Assembly (NCBI GenBank): GCA_963753075.1
Contig: CAVWAR010000017.1
Location: 1,399,664-1,463,663, forward strand
Direction: 5' to 3'
Source of the DNA: Prado023 sp963753075
GTDB taxonomy: Bacteria > Actinomycetota > Actinomycetes > S36-B12 > CAIYMF01
Length of the DNA: 64,000 nucleotides
Made by a program: the position numbers and the translations under genes. Shown piece after piece: positions 1 through 9,440 of this stretch (positions are counted from its first letter, which is position 1; every line of letters begins with the position of its first letter). Under the pieces are notes generated by a model. It had not been told where the DNA came from. It ran no database searches and was given only the letters and a program-made list of their open reading frames with translations.

Positions 1-1635
1 TCCGGCGTCCTGCAGGATGAACCGGATGCGGTCGGCGGGCCATCGTGGATCGATCGGAACGTAGGCGCCACCGCCCCTGAGCACGCCCATCATCGTTGCC
101 ACGGCCGCCATGGAGCGCCCCAGGGCCACCCCGACGACGGAACCTGCCGCGGTGTGGCCCGCGACGGATGCGGTGAGCTCCTCGACCTCGGCGTACGTCC
201 ATGACCGGTCGCCCTCGATGATGGCCACGGCCTCTGGCGAGGACTCCACATGGTGCAGGAACGATGCGACGACATCCTCGGCCAGCCCAGGCGCCAGCTC
301 GCCGTTGACCGCCTTCAGGACTTCGGAGCGCTCGGGCTCGGACAGCAGGTCGACCTCGTCGATGGGCGCATCCCAGGCCTCAGGCATTGCGTCGAGCAGG
401 CGCAGGAAGTGCCCGGGGATCGACGTGCGCAGCTGGTCGTCGAATGCGGTCACACTCATGTCGAACGCCAGGGTGAATTGGCCTGTTCGAGCGAAATCGT
501 GGACCTGGAGTCGGAGATCATGGTTGGCGTCGACGTGGTCCGGGTGCAGCCACTGCGCTCGTGTGGCCAATCCGGCGAACGTCCCGAAGTCAGCACGGAT
601 GAAGTTGAGGACGGTGTTGATGCGTCGGCTGGTGTCGGGCTCCATGGTGCCCGGTGCTGCGGCTCGCATCATCGAGGCCGCAGCATCCCTGACCCGAGCA
701 TGAAGCGTCGCGAAGGTGTCCCCCTCCTCGACCGTCACTCCGAGCGGATAGACCTCCATGAACAGCCCCGGAGTGCGTCGGAAGGCCCCCGTCGAACGGT
801 TGTGGACCGGTGCGCCGATGGTGATCGACGATTGCCCGCTCGTCCGATGGATGAAGGCGAACAACGCGGTCGCGAAGAGCTGGAACCACGTGAGGTCAGG
901 GGTGAGGGCCTGGACTCCTGGCGCGGAGGCCAGGGCTGCCAGCGAATCGCGCCTGGTGGCGTCCAGCTCCACGATGATGCGTTCGTTGCCGGTCTGGGTC
1001 CCGTCGCCCCTGGTCCCGTACAGAGCTGGGGGCACGACGGGTTGACCGGGCCCCGACGGGCGATCCGAGGGCCTCTCCTCGCGCAGGGCCCGTTCGTGGT
1101 CCACGAACGCGCGGTACTCATGCAGGGGCTGTCCATCGGGCGCAGCGCCCGTCCGGGCCGCCAGGTACAACTGCTCCATGCGCTGGTACAGGATGGCCAT
1201 CGCCCACGCGTCAGTGACGACGTGGTGCTGGTTGAGGTACCACGCGTGACATCCGCCGGGAAGCCGCAGCAGTGCGGAGTCGAAGGTCCGGTGGTGCATG
1301 TCGAGAGGGACCGCGCAGCGTTCCTGCGCCCACCCGGACGCCGAGGGCGCGTCCGCGGCTGTGAGGTCGACGACCTCGATCGGATCGGTGACGGTCTCGA
1401 CAGCTGTCTGGCCAGGCACTCCCTCGCTGCTCACGAGAACCGTGCGAAGTGCATCGGCTTCGGCTACGAGCTGGGTGAAGGCACCCACGAACGCGTCCTC
1501 GTCCAGTGCCCCGTCGATGTGGAACACGAACGCCATGTTGTACAGCGGCACGTCCGGGTGGATCTGCTGGCTCGCCCACAGCGCCTCCTGGGCGCGGGTC
1601 AGCGCCGACCCGGCGCCCCGGTCTACCAGGCTCAT
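1..1635 (-). CDS. Nonribosomal peptide synthetase, condensation-adenylation (3' end cut by window edge)
   Basis: From the ATG at 1635 an open frame runs leftward off the edge for 545 codons. Residues about 1-440 are a condensation domain: opening motif LTRAQEALW near residue 12 and active-site motif HHVVTDA near residue 134, where the family normally has HHxxxDG, so the final Gly is Ala. An adenylation domain starts at about residue 470, with SWTYAEVEE and then GGGAYVPIDP just before the edge. By family knowledge it would join the amino acid held on the upstream carrier protein to one activated by its own A domain. The ATG overlaps the carrier gene's stop (ATGA), so the two are translationally coupled. 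The rest of the A domain and any carrier or release domain lie outside the window. Family assignment is firm; substrate and product are unknown. Confidence 0.92.
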   Translation of the reverse strand, partial: MSLVDRGAGSALTRAQEALWASQQIHPDVPLYNMAFVFHIDGALDEDAFVGAFTQLVAEADALRTVLVSSEGVPGQTAVETVTDPIEVVDLTAADAPSASGWAQERCAVPLDMHHRTFDSALLRLPGGCHAWYLNQHHVVTDAWAMAILYQRMEQLYLAARTGAAPDGQPLHEYRAFVDHERALREERPSDRPSGPGQPVVPPALYGTRGDGTQTGNERIIVELDATRRDSLAALASAPGVQALTPDLTWFQLFATALFAFIHRTSGQSSITIGAPVHNRSTGAFRRTPGLFMEVYPLGVTVEEGDTFATLHARVRDAAASMMRAAAPGTMEPDTSRRINTVLNFIRADFGTFAGLATRAQWLHPDHVDANHDLRLQVHDFARTGQFTLAFDMSVTAFDDQLRTSIPGHFLRLLDAMPEAWDAPIDEVDLLSEPERSEVLKAVNGELAPGLAEDVVASFLHHVESSPEAVAIIEGDRSWTYAEVEELTASVAGHTAAGSVVGVALGRSMAAVATMMGVLRGGGAYVPIDPRWPADRIRFILQDAG

Positions 1636-1883
1636 GCTGACTCCGTCATCTGGCGGGACTCGACGAGCGCCGCCATCGTCGTCGCGGAGCGGAAGTTCTC
1701 GATCGTCACGTCGTGCGGGGCGATCGTGACCCGGAACTCCTTCTCGAGGTAGTCGATCAGCCTCGTCACACCGAGCGAATCGATGGTTCCGTCCAGGACG
1801 ACCTCATCGTCGATCCCCACCTCCCTGGCCCCGTCGAGCAGGTGGGCGCTGATGAACTGGGCAATCGACTGCTGTGTGCTCAT
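1632..1883 (-). CDS. Free-standing peptidyl/acyl carrier protein
   Basis: This 83-residue protein has the size and pattern of a discrete carrier protein. The motif IDSLGVTRL puts the phosphopantetheine-accepting serine at residue 36, on the predicted second helix. It would hold the amino acid activated by the adjacent A-domain enzyme and present it to the condensation domain encoded downstream. The start overlaps the A-domain stop by ATGA, and its own stop overlaps the NRPS start by ATGA, so three genes are stacked as one translational unit. The phosphopantetheinyl transferase at 4848-5528 is the obvious candidate to load it. Confidence 0.9.
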   Translation of the reverse strand: MSTQQSIAQFISAHLLDGAREVGIDDEVVLDGTIDSLGVTRLIDYLEKEFRVTIAPHDVTIENFRSATTMAALVESRQMTESA

Positions 1884-3479
1884 GGGTGGGCTCCAGCCAT
1901 GGTGGCATGTCCTGCTTGGGCATCGGTCTGAAGTCTGAGTCGATCGATCTTCCCCGTGGACGTGCGTGGGAACCCGTCCCGCACGGCGATCGACGCGGGG
2001 ACAGCATACGTCGGAAGCGCGCAGGCGGCATGGGCCCTGATGTCCTTCACGCTGGCCTCCGATCCCGGGATCAGGATCACCTCGGCGTGTGGCTGGAGGC
2101 TGCCCTCGGCATCCGCGAGCGCATAGACAGCTGCCTCGTGGATGGACGGGTGCTCGAGCAGGACTGCCTCGACCTCGTCCAGCTCGACCCGGTTGCCACG
2201 CGCCTTGATCTGGCGGTCCCGCCTGCCCAGGAAGGCCAGATCCCCCTCCTCGGTCGGGGATACGAGGTCTCCGGTGGCGTGATAGACATCGGGTCTCCCG
2301 CCGGCCCCGGGGACGTTCACAAGGGACCTGTCGTTGAGATCGGGTCGAGCCCAGTATCCGCGCATCAGCGTGGGTGCGCGTACCAGGAGTTCGCCGTTCT
2401 CCCCGACCCCGACCGGCCTGCCCTCGGAGTCGACCACCATGACCGTGACGTTCGGATACGGCCGACCGATCGGTAGCCCGAGGTCGCCTTCGTCCGGAAC
2501 GGCGGGAACGCGGTAGTGCGTGCATCCGTTGGTCTCGGTCGGTCCGTACACGTTCACGAACTGGGCATTCGGCAGGCTCGACATCATGTGTCGCAGATGC
2601 TTGATCGGCATGGGCTCACCGCCGAACAGGACCAGGCGCAGGCTGGACAGATCCTTGCCCTCCAACGTGCCCGGTGCTGCGAGACGGACCAGGGCGAGCG
2701 GCACCGTGTAGAAGACCGTCATCCGTTCATCGGCGATCAAGGCGGCAAGACTCGCCGGGAACCGCGTGTACTCCTCAGGGATGATCACGGTCGTGGCCCG
2801 CGCTCGCGCACCGCCGAAGTAGTCCAGGGTGGAGAGGTCGAAGTGCAGCGGTGCGTAGTTGCTGATGACATCCCTGCTCGACAGTCCGTACTCGGCCGCC
2901 GTCACCTCGGCCCAGGCAAGGGCGCTGCGGTGCGTGTGCATGATGCCCTTCGGAGTCCCCGTCGAGCCAGACGTGTAAAGGATGTAGCACAGGTCCTGCT
3001 CGGTGGTCGGGATCCGTGGAGGCGTGGTCGGCCGAGTGGCGACGTCCCACCACGGGATCGCGGTGAACGGGGCATCTTGCCCATCGTCGATCCCGAACAC
3101 GGTGGCGATCGGGACGCCCGCCTCGCCGAGCGCGAGGAGCGTGGGGAGGAACCGATCCTCGCTCACGAGCCTTGTGATGCCACAGTCACGGAGGACGAAT
3201 GCGATCCGCGAGACCGGCGACCCGGGATCAACGGGGACGTACACAGCCCCTGCGGCCATGATCCCGTAGAGCGCAACTGCGCTGTCGAACGACTTCTGCA
3301 GCAGGATGCCGACCCGGTCCCCCGGCGCCACTCCGTCCTCGATGAGGGCGTGCGCAAGAGCCGAGGCAGCGTTCCAGCAGCTCACCGTAGGTGAGCGTCT
3401 CCCCTCGGTGGCGCAGGGCCGGGTGAACCGGATCCACCTCGGCTGCCTGCTCGATGAGGTGCGTCAGGAGGTAGGTCAT
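1880..3479 (-). CDS. Free-standing amino-acid adenylation enzyme, with a frameshift near 3375
   Basis: All adenylation core motifs are visible: YILYTSGSTGTPKG (A3), VYGPTETNGCTH (A5), YHATGDL (A7), GRRDRQIKARGNRVELDE (A8) and RTSTGKIDR with the catalytic Lys (A10). The first about 35 residues (MTYLLTHLIEQ to TYGELLE) lie in a different frame from the 501-codon remainder (ASALAHALIEDG onward), so one base is lost or gained at about 3370-3385. Either this is a sequencing indel or the enzyme is dead. The segments NYAPLHFDLSTLD and LFGGEPMPIKHLR resemble what I recall of free-standing prolyl-AMP ligases such as PltF. That is a resemblance from memory, not a search result. The carrier-protein gene overlaps its stop, and the cyclodeaminase gene ends 31 bases upstream. 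Confidence 0.85.
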
Positions 3480-3510
3480 GGATCTCGATGAGGGGGCGTC
3501 TCCCTCGGCA

Positions 3511-4629
3511 TCACGATCCCCCATGGGCGGCATCCCGTGGGTCGATGTGTCGCCCCACGGCGCTTCCCGTGGCCAGGTGGTACGGGTCGAGCGGATCGGA
3601 TCCGATGTCCTCGATGGCGATGGCCGTGCCGAGCCCGAGCCTCGCGGCGTGGTCCATCAGGATCCGTGCAGCAACCTGGTCCTCGAGGGCCCACCCTGTC
3701 GAGTCGAACACGGTGAGATCGTCCTGCCACGCCCGATACGACTCGGGATGCGCCGCCACATGCGCCAGCGACGGTCCGATGTCCTCGGCTGCGAGCACCT
3801 GGCACTCGCCTTCCATGACTGCCTGATCGAGCACGTCGGGCGATACCAAGGCACGCCGGAGGAACTCCACCGGCAGTTCGTACTTGCCCTCGAAGTCCGA
3901 CCCGACGGCGTTGACGTGGAGCCACGGCTTCGTGGGGAGATCATCGAACAGCGGTCCCTCACCAATCCCGATGGATGTCGCGGTGCACACGATGTCGGCC
4001 GTCTGCATGAGCAGCTCCATGGGCACTGGCCTGACCTCGACTCCGGGCGGGAGGAAGCGCTCGATCCGCGCCGGCAGGGACGCCAGCGCAGCGTGATCGA
4101 CGTCGTGGACGAGCACCTGGTCGATCGGGAAAGAACGGATCAGGGCATGGATCTGAGTCACTGCTTGGGCGCCACATCCGACCAGCCCGAGGATGTGGCT
4201 GGAGGGGCGGGCCAGGACGCGGCTCGCCACGGCCGAAGCGGCTCCGGTCCGCACCGCGGTCAGAAAGGTTCCATCAACAAGGCCGCGCAGATGACCGGTG
4301 CCCGTGTCGTAGACGCTGATGGTGGCGAGGATCGTCGGCAACTGGCGAGACCTGGGGTTGCCGGGGTGATAGCCGACGACCTTGATGGTGGTGGACTCAC
4401 CGGATTGCATCACGGGCATCCACTCGATCAGACCGGTCTCGGGGTCGGAGTAGTGGAACCCGTCCCTGGTCCGAACCTTGGTCACCGAGTCGTCGAAGGT
4501 GACGATAGAGGTGGTCAGTTCCTCGATCATCTCGTCCATGAGGCGATCCAGGCCAACTTCGGCGATGACCGCAGCGACATCATCGCGTCCGATCACCGTG
4601 GTCGCGAGAGCTCCCGTGGCCCCGATCAT
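3511..4629 (-). CDS. Ornithine cyclodeaminase / mu-crystallin family enzyme
   Basis: The NAD-binding signature LGLVGCGAQAVTQIHAL sits mid-protein, and the family segment FLTAVRTGAASAVASR precedes it. Family members turn ornithine into proline with loss of ammonia, cyclise lysine to pipecolate, or act in making 2,3-diaminopropionate for peptide antibiotics and siderophores. As first gene of the NRPS operon it probably supplies the unusual or cyclic amino acid used by the A-domain enzyme. I chose the ATG at 4629 (MIGATGALATT). An in-frame start 17 codons earlier is possible but adds an unconserved tail. No partner of the SbnA type (needed for diaminopropionate) is seen here, so the cyclic-product reading is slightly favoured. 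The exact reaction cannot be fixed from sequence. Confidence 0.88.
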   Translation of the reverse strand: MIGATGALATTVIGRDDVAAVIAEVGLDRLMDEMIEELTTSIVTFDDSVTKVRTRDGFHYSDPETGLIEWMPVMQSGESTTIKVVGYHPGNPRSRQLPTILATISVYDTGTGHLRGLVDGTFLTAVRTGAASAVASRVLARPSSHILGLVGCGAQAVTQIHALIRSFPIDQVLVHDVDHAALASLPARIERFLPPGVEVRPVPMELLMQTADIVCTATSIGIGEGPLFDDLPTKPWLHVNAVGSDFEGKYELPVEFLRRALVSPDVLDQAVMEGECQVLAAEDIGPSLAHVAAHPESYRAWQDDLTVFDSTGWALEDQVAARILMDHAARLGLGTAIAIEDIGSDPLDPYHLATGSAVGRHIDPRDAAHGGS

Positions 4630-4847
4630 CGGCCACCCCCAGGAGTCGACAGCGCTGCTGCCGGACGCCGGCTCCCCCACCGCTGTCGACGTGCACTCTG
4701 CTCAACAACCAGATGCTGTGCCATATCCCTCTCCCGCGGTTGTCGGGCGACCGGTACTGGCGCAGGAATCTCCTGAGCCACGGCCCAAGGCCGATGACAG
4801 ATCATAACCACCGGACGCGGGCAGCGTTCGGCAAGGTAGGGTGCGGC
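4630..4847. promoter_or_regulatory. Divergent promoter region of the NRPS operon and phosphopantetheinyl transferase gene
   Basis: These 218 bases separate two genes that point away from each other and belong to the same pathway. Promoters for both should lie here. I see no convincing -35/-10 pair or operator. Confidence 0.35.
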
Positions 4848-5528
4848 GTGGCCAACCGAGGAGTCGACCCCTCGCTGGCGGCCCGCCCCGTGGCACTGCC
4901 TGCATCCGTGTCCTACGCGCTGCGTCGGGTTGGGGATTCGGCGAACACGGCAACGGAGGCCGAGTTGGCAGCGCTCCACCCGCGCACCGTTTCGACACGA
5001 CGGGCCGCGTTCGTCGCGGGCCGCACGGCAGCCCATGCCGTCCTCGCAGACCTCAACTCCGACGTCCCGTCGATCCTCCCTGGTTCCATGCGCGAGCCGT
5101 TGTGGCCGCACGGCGTCGCAGGCTCGCTGTCGCATGCCGGCGATGTCGCGATAGCCATCGCGGCTGGCCGCGAGCATGTCGGCGGAGTTGGTGTCGACAT
5201 CGAGAAGATGCGACCCGCCCCCGAGCTGTGGGATCAGGTGCCGCTTCCCGTGGAACGTCGCTGGTTGGCGGACCTTGCCGACCCAGTCGAACGTGACCGG
5301 ATGCTGGTGGCCCTCTTCTCGGCCAAGGAAGCCATCTACAAGGCGTTCTACCCCAGGGTCGGTCACTACTTCGGATTCGAGGCCGCCGCACTCGAGCCGA
5401 CACCCTTCGGCTTCGCCGCCAGCCTGGTGGAGGCCATCGATGAGGCCTTCCCGCCGGGTCGGCCCTTCCGGGTCAACTCGGCCTGGTTCGGCGACATGGT
5501 CCGGAACTGGCTGGTGCTCGCGGCGTGA
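4848..5528 (+). CDS. 4'-phosphopantetheinyl transferase (Sfp/EntD type)
   Basis: The enzyme moves the phosphopantetheine arm of CoA onto carrier-protein serines. The magnesium-binding motif GVGVDIEKMR and the second motif FSAKEAIYKAFYPRVG are both intact, and GSLSHAGDVA matches the conserved segment before them. I prefer the GTG at 4848, preceded by AAGGTAGGG at a good distance, which gives 226 residues, normal for EntD-type enzymes. An ATG at 4794 would add 18 residues. It is divergent from the NRPS operon that holds a carrier protein and a partial NRPS, so it probably activates those. It could also serve other carrier proteins in the cell. Confidence 0.9.
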   Translation: MANRGVDPSLAARPVALPASVSYALRRVGDSANTATEAELAALHPRTVSTRRAAFVAGRTAAHAVLADLNSDVPSILPGSMREPLWPHGVAGSLSHAGDVAIAIAAGREHVGGVGVDIEKMRPAPELWDQVPLPVERRWLADLADPVERDRMLVALFSAKEAIYKAFYPRVGHYFGFEAAALEPTPFGFAASLVEAIDEAFPPGRPFRVNSAWFGDMVRNWLVLAA

Positions 5529-5636
5529 ATCCGGCTGACGTGAGGCACGCGTTGATGCGAGCGCGGCACATGGCCTAGGATCTGGCCGCATCGCGAGAGC
5601 AGCGGCATCGCGAGGGCTGCGGCATCGGAGGGCGTG

Positions 5637-7019
5637 ATGGTGAGCAACAACCTGGTGACACGGGTGGGCGTGCGTGTCGGCCTGCTGGCGGTGACGACAC
5701 TGCTCCTGGTCCTCAGTCAGGTGAGCGCGGCCTTCGGGCACAACGCAAGCGAGAGCTACGTGTACCTGGACGTCTACGACAACACCGTCGAGGGTCGCGT
5801 CGAGTACCCGGTCAACGACCTGAACGAGGTGCTGGGAACAGAGTTCCCGAAGGACCCCGCCGGTGCCCTTGAGGCTGCCGAGGAGAACCGCGATCTGCTG
5901 CACGAATACTCCGAAGAGCACCTCGCCATGTCCGGTCAGGGTGGCGCCGAATGGCCCCTCGTCTTCGGTGACCTCGAGACCCTTGGCGCCCCCGGAGGTG
6001 CCTACATCATCGTGAACTTCGAGGTTGATCGGGAATTCACGGAAGTCCCGAGGTCGTTCACGGTCGCCTACGACGGGATCATCCACGCCAAGCCCGACCG
6101 TGATGCCCTGCTGATCATCGGCACGGACTGGGGCTCGGGGACGTTCAACAACGAGGCCAGTGAACTGCTCCGATTCACCCCCGACCAGAGCGTCCAGACG
6201 GTCGACCTCGGCGCCACGTCGTTCTGGAGTGGCTTCACCGGGGTCATCCTCCTCGGCGCTGAGCACATCGAGATCGGCTCGGACCACATCCTGTTCATCT
6301 TGGCCCTGCTGCTGCCCTCAGTCTTGGTGTTCTCCAAGCTCGCCGGATGGCAGCCGGCGGCGAGTTTCGGATCCAGCCTGTGGCGCGTGCTCAAGATCGT
6401 CACCATGTTCACCATCGCCCACACCATCACGCTCACGCTCGGCGGCTTGGGAATCATTGTGTTCCCGCCGGCCCTCGTGGAGACGGTCATCGCCGTCTCG
6501 ATCATCCTTGCGGCCCTCCACAACATCAGACCGGTCTTCGCGAACAAGGAATGGATCATCGCGTTCGTCTTCGGGCTGTTCCACGGATTCGGATTCGCTG
6601 GTCTCCTGGCGGACCTCGGCCTGACGCAGAGCCGACAGTTCGTCTCCCTGCTCGGGTTCAACCTCGGCATCGAACTGGGCCAGGCGACGATCATCCTGAT
6701 GATCTTCCCGGCGTTGTACATCGCCCGGAGGACGCGCGCCTACCTGCCCGCCATGTACGTGGGCTCCGTCACGCTCATCGCGATCGCCAGTGCGTGGGTT
6801 CTTGATCGGGCCCTCGGCGTCGACCTGGGCATCGACCGATGGGTCTCTGCGGTCCTCATGTGGCCTCGCTCCTCCCTGCTGATCGCCGCGCTGTACGCGG
6901 CGGCAGCCGCCCTCTACGCCTACGACAAGCGCAAGGACGCCCTGATCCCCGTTGCAACTGCTGAGACAACGGTCCAGGAATCCCAACGGGCCACGTCGAC
7001 CGAGGGCGTGCGGCCCTAG
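5637..7019 (+). CDS. HupE/UreJ-type membrane protein
   Basis: A signal peptide (about residues 10-35, ending near VSAAFGHNA) is followed by an exported domain of about 170 residues. The C-terminal half has the HupE/UreJ_2 pattern: GAEHIEIGSDHILF, FTIAHTITLTLGG and FGLFHGFGFAGLL, with about seven membrane helices. HupE and UreJ relatives are linked to nickel or cobalt uptake, but in proteins with this long exported domain the role is not established. The conserved His residues in the helices could bind metal. A GGAGG site precedes the ATG at 5637; a GTG one codon earlier is also possible. No urease or hydrogenase gene is nearby. Confidence 0.85.
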   Translation: MVSNNLVTRVGVRVGLLAVTTLLLVLSQVSAAFGHNASESYVYLDVYDNTVEGRVEYPVNDLNEVLGTEFPKDPAGALEAAEENRDLLHEYSEEHLAMSGQGGAEWPLVFGDLETLGAPGGAYIIVNFEVDREFTEVPRSFTVAYDGIIHAKPDRDALLIIGTDWGSGTFNNEASELLRFTPDQSVQTVDLGATSFWSGFTGVILLGAEHIEIGSDHILFILALLLPSVLVFSKLAGWQPAASFGSSLWRVLKIVTMFTIAHTITLTLGGLGIIVFPPALVETVIAVSIILAALHNIRPVFANKEWIIAFVFGLFHGFGFAGLLADLGLTQSRQFVSLLGFNLGIELGQATIILMIFPALYIARRTRAYLPAMYVGSVTLIAIASAWVLDRALGVDLGIDRWVSAVLMWPRSSLLIAALYAAAAALYAYDKRKDALIPVATAETTVQESQRATSTEGVRP

Positions 7020-7395
7020 GAGACTGCTGAACAGAGCGAGCCCTCCGAACAGTGGGCGTGGGGGCTCGTCGGCATGCCGGCCTCGGCCGACTCGGCGGTG
7101 CCCAGGAGCCTGAGGCTCTCCCGCGCAGGTGGGGCGTTCGAGGTGAAGTGCTCAGCGATGGACGTCTCGAAGGTGAAGGAGTCCAAGGCCACGCGCGTCA
7201 GGCCGATCGACTACCGGTGATCCAGGACCTTGGCGCGCGACAGCTCGTCCATCCTTGTTCCAGTACCTGGGCGCTCCACCAGCCGATCGTAGCCAAGCAG
7301 CGACGTCGAATCTGATGTAGTCAACATCGACGAGCGACTTGCTAGTGTTCTGCTGCCGCACGATGCCCAGTGGTCGCGAAGCCCCTGGAGGAGCG
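7020..7395. other. Intergenic, no gene recognised
   Basis: Open frames here are short and overlap each other on both strands without any family motif. The last 60 bases should hold the promoter of the CPBP protease gene. Confidence 0.5.
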
Positions 7396-8202
7396 ATGAG
7401 CAGTCAGGCAGTCGAGCCGAGGACGGACGGCCTCACCAAGCAGCTGGTGTGGTACTTCGGCGGGTTGATCGTGGTGTATGCCCTTGCTGTGGCGGCGTTC
7501 TGGCCACCGGAAGGGGAGGACCCCAACCAAGCCATCTTCCTGTTCCTGATGTTCGCCCCAACTGTTGGTGCCCTCCTGGCTCGCTTCCTCGGCGGGGGGC
7601 GCATCCAGTGGGGGCGGCCGAGCTGGTGGATTCTGGCGGGCTTGGTGCCCGCAGTCGTGGCTCTCGGTGCCTACCTGCTGGGATCGATCCTGGGGTGGGA
7701 CACCGAGGACCCCTCGGTCCTGAGGTCGGCGCTCATCGCAGCGCCCATCGGGATCTTGACGGCGGCCATCTCCGCCCTGGGCGAGGAGATCGGCTGGCGG
7801 GGCTTCCTCTGGCCGACGCTGCGGTTGAGGTCCGGGTTCTGGCGGACCAGCCTGATCATCGGCGTGATCTGGTGGTTCTACCACCTGCCGATCATCCTCG
7901 TGGGCTGGTACGGGTCGCTCTCGGGCCTGCCGGCGTTCACGGTGGCCATCGCCGGCATCACGCTGTTCGTGGGCGTGCTCACCGACCGCTCGCACTCGCT
8001 GTGGCCAGCGGTGATGACCCACGGGGCGTGGAACGCCCTCGTGGCCACCAGCTTCGCGGTGACTGAGGGGACCGAAGTGGTGCCCGCGTTCAGCGGCAGC
8101 GACCAACTCCTGGGCGAGTTCGGATGGCTCGCAGCCGTCAGCTCGCTGGCCGTCGGGCTGCTCGCGGCCTGGTGGCACGTGACACACCCACAAGAGGGGT
8201 GA
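7396..8202 (+). CDS. CPBP-family intramembrane glutamic endopeptidase (Abi/CAAX type)
   Basis: About eight hydrophobic helices carry the three family motifs: EEIGWRGFLW with the paired glutamates, FYHLPIIL with its histidine, and THGAWNAL with the third catalytic-site residues. Relatives are membrane proteases involved in prenyl-protein processing, bacteriocin immunity or signalling. The bacterial substrates are mostly unknown. The ATG at 7396 follows GGAGGAGCG and gives 268 residues. Its stop overlaps the ATG of the following lipoprotein gene (TGATG), so the two are co-translated. Confidence 0.88.
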   Translation: MSSQAVEPRTDGLTKQLVWYFGGLIVVYALAVAAFWPPEGEDPNQAIFLFLMFAPTVGALLARFLGGGRIQWGRPSWWILAGLVPAVVALGAYLLGSILGWDTEDPSVLRSALIAAPIGILTAAISALGEEIGWRGFLWPTLRLRSGFWRTSLIIGVIWWFYHLPIILVGWYGSLSGLPAFTVAIAGITLFVGVLTDRSHSLWPAVMTHGAWNALVATSFAVTEGTEVVPAFSGSDQLLGEFGWLAAVSSLAVGLLAAWWHVTHPQEG

Positions 8203-8711
8203 TGGACCCCCCCTCTGCAGTCGGTCAACCCGGTCCGCGCGGGTGTGCGGGCTCGGCGGGACGCGTGGCGAGGCTTGCCACCGCCGGCACGTTGGCTGCC
8301 ATCCTGCTCGGGGGGTGCCACCAGTCGGGACCGGAGTCGGTCACCGACGGTCAGTACCGGCTCTACGCCACCTCGACGGGTGAGTCGCAGCTCCCGGACA
8401 GCACACTGGTGGTCGCGGACTCGACGGTCACGCTCACCCAGGCAGATGAGGTCACGGAGGTTGCGAAGGGCCAGCCTGGCGAGGAATACACCCTCTGCCC
8501 GCCGCAGGGAGACGCGGCGCCAACGCCGTTGACCGGACCCATCGCGGTCGGGGACCTGGAGCTGTCCAACCCCGCGATCTTCGGCGACTGCTCAGAGGTT
8601 AAGCCTGCGCGCGTCACCGTGATCGACCTCGATTCATTCGAGGAAGGCGCCGGTGGACTCCCGTTCGCTCGCTGGGCCGAGTTCTGCAACACCGCCGACC
8701 CGGACTGCTGA
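8202..8711 (+). CDS. Small lipoprotein of unknown function
   Basis: The predicted 169-residue product has an arginine-bearing N-terminus, a hydrophobic stretch (LATAGTLAAI) and the lipobox LLGGC near residue 40, so it is probably anchored to the outer face of the membrane. The mature part is acidic, with three further cysteines (LCPP, DCSE, FCNT) that could form a disulfide, and no recognised domain. The start overlaps the stop of the protease gene and follows AGAGGGG. The tight coupling suggests a shared job, which the sequence does not reveal. Confidence 0.7.
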   Translation: MDPPSAVGQPGPRGCAGSAGRVARLATAGTLAAILLGGCHQSGPESVTDGQYRLYATSTGESQLPDSTLVVADSTVTLTQADEVTEVAKGQPGEEYTLCPPQGDAAPTPLTGPIAVGDLELSNPAIFGDCSEVKPARVTVIDLDSFEEGAGGLPFARWAEFCNTADPDC

Positions 8712-9108
8712 AGTCCGGCACGCAGACCGGACCACCCACGCCCAGGTACGTGCGCAGCCATTCCTTGAAGCAGGCGGCTGCGGCTACTGAGGAATCAGCA
8801 CCACAACCGCATCGGGCTAGGGTCGTGGAGGTCGGGGCTCCGATGTCAACCGCCCAGTGGAAACGTCTGCCTATTCGTTCAGCCTTAGACATATCGGGCG
8901 ACCAAGGTGACCTAGCTGTCCGGTGCGAATCCTGGCCCCCACGTCGGGTCCACGGCGGCGCGGAGGAAGCCGCCTGCTGTGCCCAGGTCGGACAACATCC
9001 AGCCGCGTTCGAGTTCCACTCCTGGGTCGTCAAGCCCACCCGTGCGACCGCCCTGCCAGGGAACGCCTACGGGCATGAACCTGCAATGCCGACGGGCCTT
9101 CGGGAGAC

Positions 9109-9139
9109 GCTGAATAGGCTTCTGACCGGCCTATTCAGC
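9109..9139. repeat. Perfect 11-bp inverted repeat
   Basis: GCTGAATAGGC and its exact reverse complement are separated by 9 bases. There is no T-run, so it may be an actinobacterial-type terminator or a protein-binding site. Confidence 0.6.
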
Positions 9140-9237
9140 CGGACGATGACTGTCGGGAGCACGAGGTGCGTCGTGCGCCTTCGGCCGCCATGGGTCGCTC
9201 CGCCCAAGCAGCATGCGAGCAAGGACGCGACCGGTTT

Positions 9238-9270
9238 CACCGCTGCGCACGCAAAGCGTGCGCAGCGGTG
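9238..9270. terminator. Perfect 15-bp hairpin with AAA loop
   Basis: CACCGCTGCGCACGC pairs perfectly with its complement across a 3-base loop. It is very stable and lacks a T-run, as is common for high-GC actinobacterial terminators. It lies 530 bases after the lipoprotein gene and 170 before rpiB's leader, so it may insulate the sugar island. Confidence 0.45.
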
Positions 9271-9440
9271 CGGGCCCGCCGGCTGTGGCTCGTTGGATAC
9301 CTCGCGCCGCACTTCCGCCGTCGGTCCACAGATTCCCCTCAGTCCGGGACGCTGGCCAGCAGCCCCGGTCTTGCACTATCTTGTACAGAAGCCGGCAACA
9401 CCCCAAGTCGCTTGCCGGATGCTATGCGCGAGGAGGCGCC

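Larger units (their letters stand above)
8712..9440. other. Long intergenic region with two perfect hairpins
   Basis: No convincing coding frame. The region holds two perfect inverted repeats (separate entries) and, at 9380-9391, CTTGTACAGAAG. The latter matches the CTAGAACAAAAG core of the motif upstream of the PTS and transketolase genes at 9 of 12 positions and lies 50 bases before the leader ORF of rpiB. Confidence 0.5.

Noticed and set aside
250..1752. 500-codon plus-strand frame over the NRPS gene
   Set aside because: No domain; the minus strand encodes a clear condensation domain with active-site motif.
7052..7315. Small plus-strand gene in the gap before the CPBP protease
   Set aside because: No ribosome site, no motif, and overlapped by equally open frames on the other strand.
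8915..8945. tRNA-like 3' end (GGTGCGAATCC followed by CCCCCAC)
   Set aside because: No 5' acceptor strand pairing with it lies 70-90 bases upstream, and no D or anticodon arm can be folded.
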